In this document: positions 61,801 to 64,000 of the stretch, piece after piece
How the letters are laid out: each line of letters starts with the position of its first letter
Position numbering within the stretch: position 1 is the first letter of the stretch
Origin: Anticarsia gemmatalis
Lineage: Eukaryota > Arthropoda > Insecta > Lepidoptera > Erebidae
Length of the DNA stretch: 64,000 bases
Assembly: GCF_050436995.1 (NCBI RefSeq)
Contig: NC_134753.1
Location: 4,092,001 to 4,156,000, forward strand
Direction: 5' to 3'
Program-made: the position numbers and the translations under genes
Notes under the pieces: model-generated
Databases searched by the model: none
What the model was told of the DNA's origin: nothing
Seen by the model: the letters and a program-made list of their open reading frames with translations, nothing else

Positions 61801-64000
61801 TAATATGAGAATCGGCCAACATCTATTTTTCATACCCCTAAGTGACACTATTTTTTTTTTATTAATATGGCAAAACAATGTATGCCGGGTCAGCTAGAAA
61901 GCATATGGTTTTATTACAAACACGCTGTTCACAGTTACTTACAGGTGTACTTCTTATGTGTGGTGTACTTAGGCATATACTTAAAACATCATAAGTTGTA
62001 GGTTGACTTCACATATTTTTTAAATTTCGAACAGACCACGCGAAGAAGAACATGTTCCGGAAGAGCCCAGGTTTATTCCAGTAGCACCGCCGAGAGAACC
62101 GGAGCCAGAAGAAATTGAATTAGAGGTGTGTTCTAATCTAAATTTATCAAAGATATATTTTAAAACAAAAAGTGTATTACTTCCCTATATTTGTATTATC
62201 GCCATCAAAGCTATAATTTTTTTTTGTTTACAGGCACTTGAACCGCAGCCGAGAAGACGAAGAATTCGCAATAGATTGATAATCGACAAGAAGATAAAGA
62301 TTAGTACGCAGCAATTCCGGGCAAGACTTGAAAATACATTATTGGAACTGCGCTGCCAGGTACGTACAATTCGTAAAGAAAAACATTTTACTTATTTATT
62401 CTTAAACTACCCTCATTTGACATTTTGGTCAGTAACAGAACCTCATTTTCCATTTCCAGGATAGTTCCGATGACATTATATCTATCCGAGTACCCCCAGA
62501 GCTGTATTTTCGTCGACCATGTCAAGGTGGTGTGAGAGTGGATACTAATATCGGGTTTGAAATAAGTCGACTATTTTCAAGGAACCTTGGAGTTGTTAGT
62601 GTGCAGCCACGTGCAGAACGCGAAATGGAGGTAAAAATATTGATTGTTAAAATATCGATGATAATTTTTGTATTTTAAGTCGGGTTCGAATATATTGCAC
62701 TTGAATCAGTACCATTAATACTAACAGTATATTGCAGGAAGTAATGCAGAGATCCAATCGCACTGCTGCAAGGTCGATGCTTGAGAGAATAGAAGAGGAA
62801 CCAGAGATACCGGTCGTGCCAGAAGAACCACAGGTTCTATTAGAGCCGACTACAGCTCCAGAGAACATAACGGCAGAATTAATGAATGTTTCTGAAGCCC
62901 CGCGCGTCAGTGTCGTTGAACAAATGGAACTAGATATAGCTGATATGCCCACGCAAAAAGTTGAGACTCTTTCGCAAGCTCGTAAAAGAGTGGCAGAGCA
63001 AGAAGTAGGAATGAGCGTAAGTATCTTACCGTAGTGATGTCTTTCATTAATAATATAATTGCTGATTATATTTAGACGAATCTAATTAACTTTTCTTTTA
63101 CAGCCCAAAAGACAGCGTTCAGTGGGTTATGTGTCATTCAGAGAGAGCCAAATAGCTCAACAAAGATCCAACGAACTTGCTGGTAAGTACCTAGTCACAC
63201 AGGTCACCTTTATATTGTGGGAATTTAATTTCTATAAATGCACAACCTAATCCTTTACTCTTTCAGATTTGGAAGCCGATAAAGAAAACAGATCGAGTAA
63301 CTTACCACCCCTGTTGCCACCTGCGGAACCTGCACCGGAGCAAAGTGCGGAAAAAATTGTGTCGTCGATGTTACAAGAAGCTGGATTGGCTGACATACAA
63401 ATAACCGCTCCCATCGTCACTGAGGCAGAAATACATACTTCACTTCGCGCCGGGTCACGCGGCAAATCTGGCCGCGGGAATCAGAGCGACAGCTCTGAGA
63501 CACCACTTGGAAGCCTCGACAGGACCAAAGTATCTCTTGGGGATTCTGACCATACTACAGATTCCAAAAGATTTATACGGTAAGAGTTTCTGAACAATTC
63601 CGTTGATGAAAGTCTGGCATAAACAATGTATTTATGGTTTAATGAACTACCTACTTAATAATTAATTTACTGCCTATATTTATATGTTTAAATTAATATA
63701 ACTTTGTGTATAATTTCCTTATAATTGATTATTGTTGCAGTGATCAATGGGGCACTGAAGGAACTATGCTCAAGATTCTTAAATTTGTTAAAACCGGTCG
63801 ACAGCCAGTGACAGTAAGCAACCTGATCTCCAAAGGTCCTATCATAGCTGGACATAAGCGTGTCATTGCTGCGCGTTGTTTCTCTTCGATACTCAGTAAG
63901 ACATTTTTTTATATTTTGTACCAACTCCCGACGCAGTTTAACAATGACTAACTGAATTCAAAATTCCTGTTTCAGAACTGAGGCAACATAGGTTCATCAA
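58850..64000 (+). CDS. REC8: REC8-type meiotic cohesin kleisin (partial at right edge, at least 691 aa)
   Basis: Exons: 58850-58980, 59069-59196, 59283-59331, 59775-59895, 60196-60288, 60717-60936, 61174-61209, 61484-61541, 62035-62125, 62234-62359, 62460-62630, 62738-63016, 63104-63182, 63267-63579, 63741-63895, 63976-64000 and beyond. All phases agree. The first 100 residues form the kleisin N-terminal domain (MFYPVDSLKRGGRFYLCWVA, then FSLRLSSQLLRGLVRLYQRK), which in this family contacts SMC3. The middle is acidic and proline-rich. The last exons (GTMLKILKF, SNLISKGPIIAGHKRVIAAR) are the C-terminal winged helix that contacts SMC1. The opening residues and the RFSL-LSSQL pattern fit REC8 better than RAD21, which starts MFYAH. 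It would hold sister chromatids together in meiosis until separase cuts it; EEPR near residue 300 is one candidate site. Confidence 0.88.
61012..61075 (+). repeat. Repeat fragment in a REC8 intron
   Basis: Short piece with TAAACCATTGATGATG and CCACTTCTGGGCAAGGGTCT. It belongs to the family at 11607-11845. Confidence 0.5.
61725..61897 (+). repeat. Interspersed repeat ending CCGGGTCAGCTAG in a REC8 intron
   Basis: It starts with CTAATATATAAAATTCTCGC, includes CCGAAACGGCTTGACCGATT and a CCTAAGTGACACTA stretch, and ends with TATGCCGGGTCAGCTAG. The end is shared with the repeat at 39892. Non-coding. Confidence 0.6.

Overview
The window is animal nuclear DNA, almost certainly from a moth or butterfly. 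Genes are split into many short exons with GT-AG introns. The spacers are AT-rich and carry interspersed repeats of kinds I recognise from lepidopteran genomes: tRNA-derived SINEs, repeats ending in a GGGTCAGCTAG-type motif or an ATATTAGTATGGAT-type motif, and a 'CACTGCTGGGCAAGGGTCTCC'-type repeat. The order assignment rests on recognising these repeats, not on a database search.

Left edge (1-2812): a frameshifted Tc1-type transposase remnant, then about 1.6 kb without genes.

Centre (2813-44663, all minus strand): a head-to-tail array of six paralogous genes for NRF-6-like ('nose resistant to fluoxetine') multipass membrane acyltransferases. I could rebuild all six at base resolution. Each has the same 13-exon plan and most exon lengths are identical. 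Copies 1, 3, 4, 5 and 6 are intact (709, 709, 704, 738 and 730 aa). Copy 2 (9094-16837) is damaged twice: the splice donor of exon 8 has changed from GT to AT, and a deletion in exon 12 removes the C-terminus. Copies 1-4 form one close group. Copies 5-6 form a second group with longer C-terminal tails. Introns hold transposon debris, including a 1.8-kb foldback element, a 2.2-kb terminal-inverted-repeat element with an RTE-type LINE fragment inside it, a hAT-like element with a clean 8-bp target duplication, and a perfect 53-bp-arm palindrome.

Spacer (44664-49541): nearly 5 kb with no gene that I can support, only repeats.

Right side (49542-64000): single-copy housekeeping and meiotic genes. 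Cytosolic malate dehydrogenase (minus) and an LRPPRC/bicoid-stability-factor-type PPR protein (plus) are divergently transcribed from a roughly 0.7-kb shared upstream region. They are followed by a REC8-type meiotic cohesin kleisin (plus) that runs off the right end. All exon joins given were checked for reading phase. Functions come from family membership. The substrate of the acyltransferase array is unknown.
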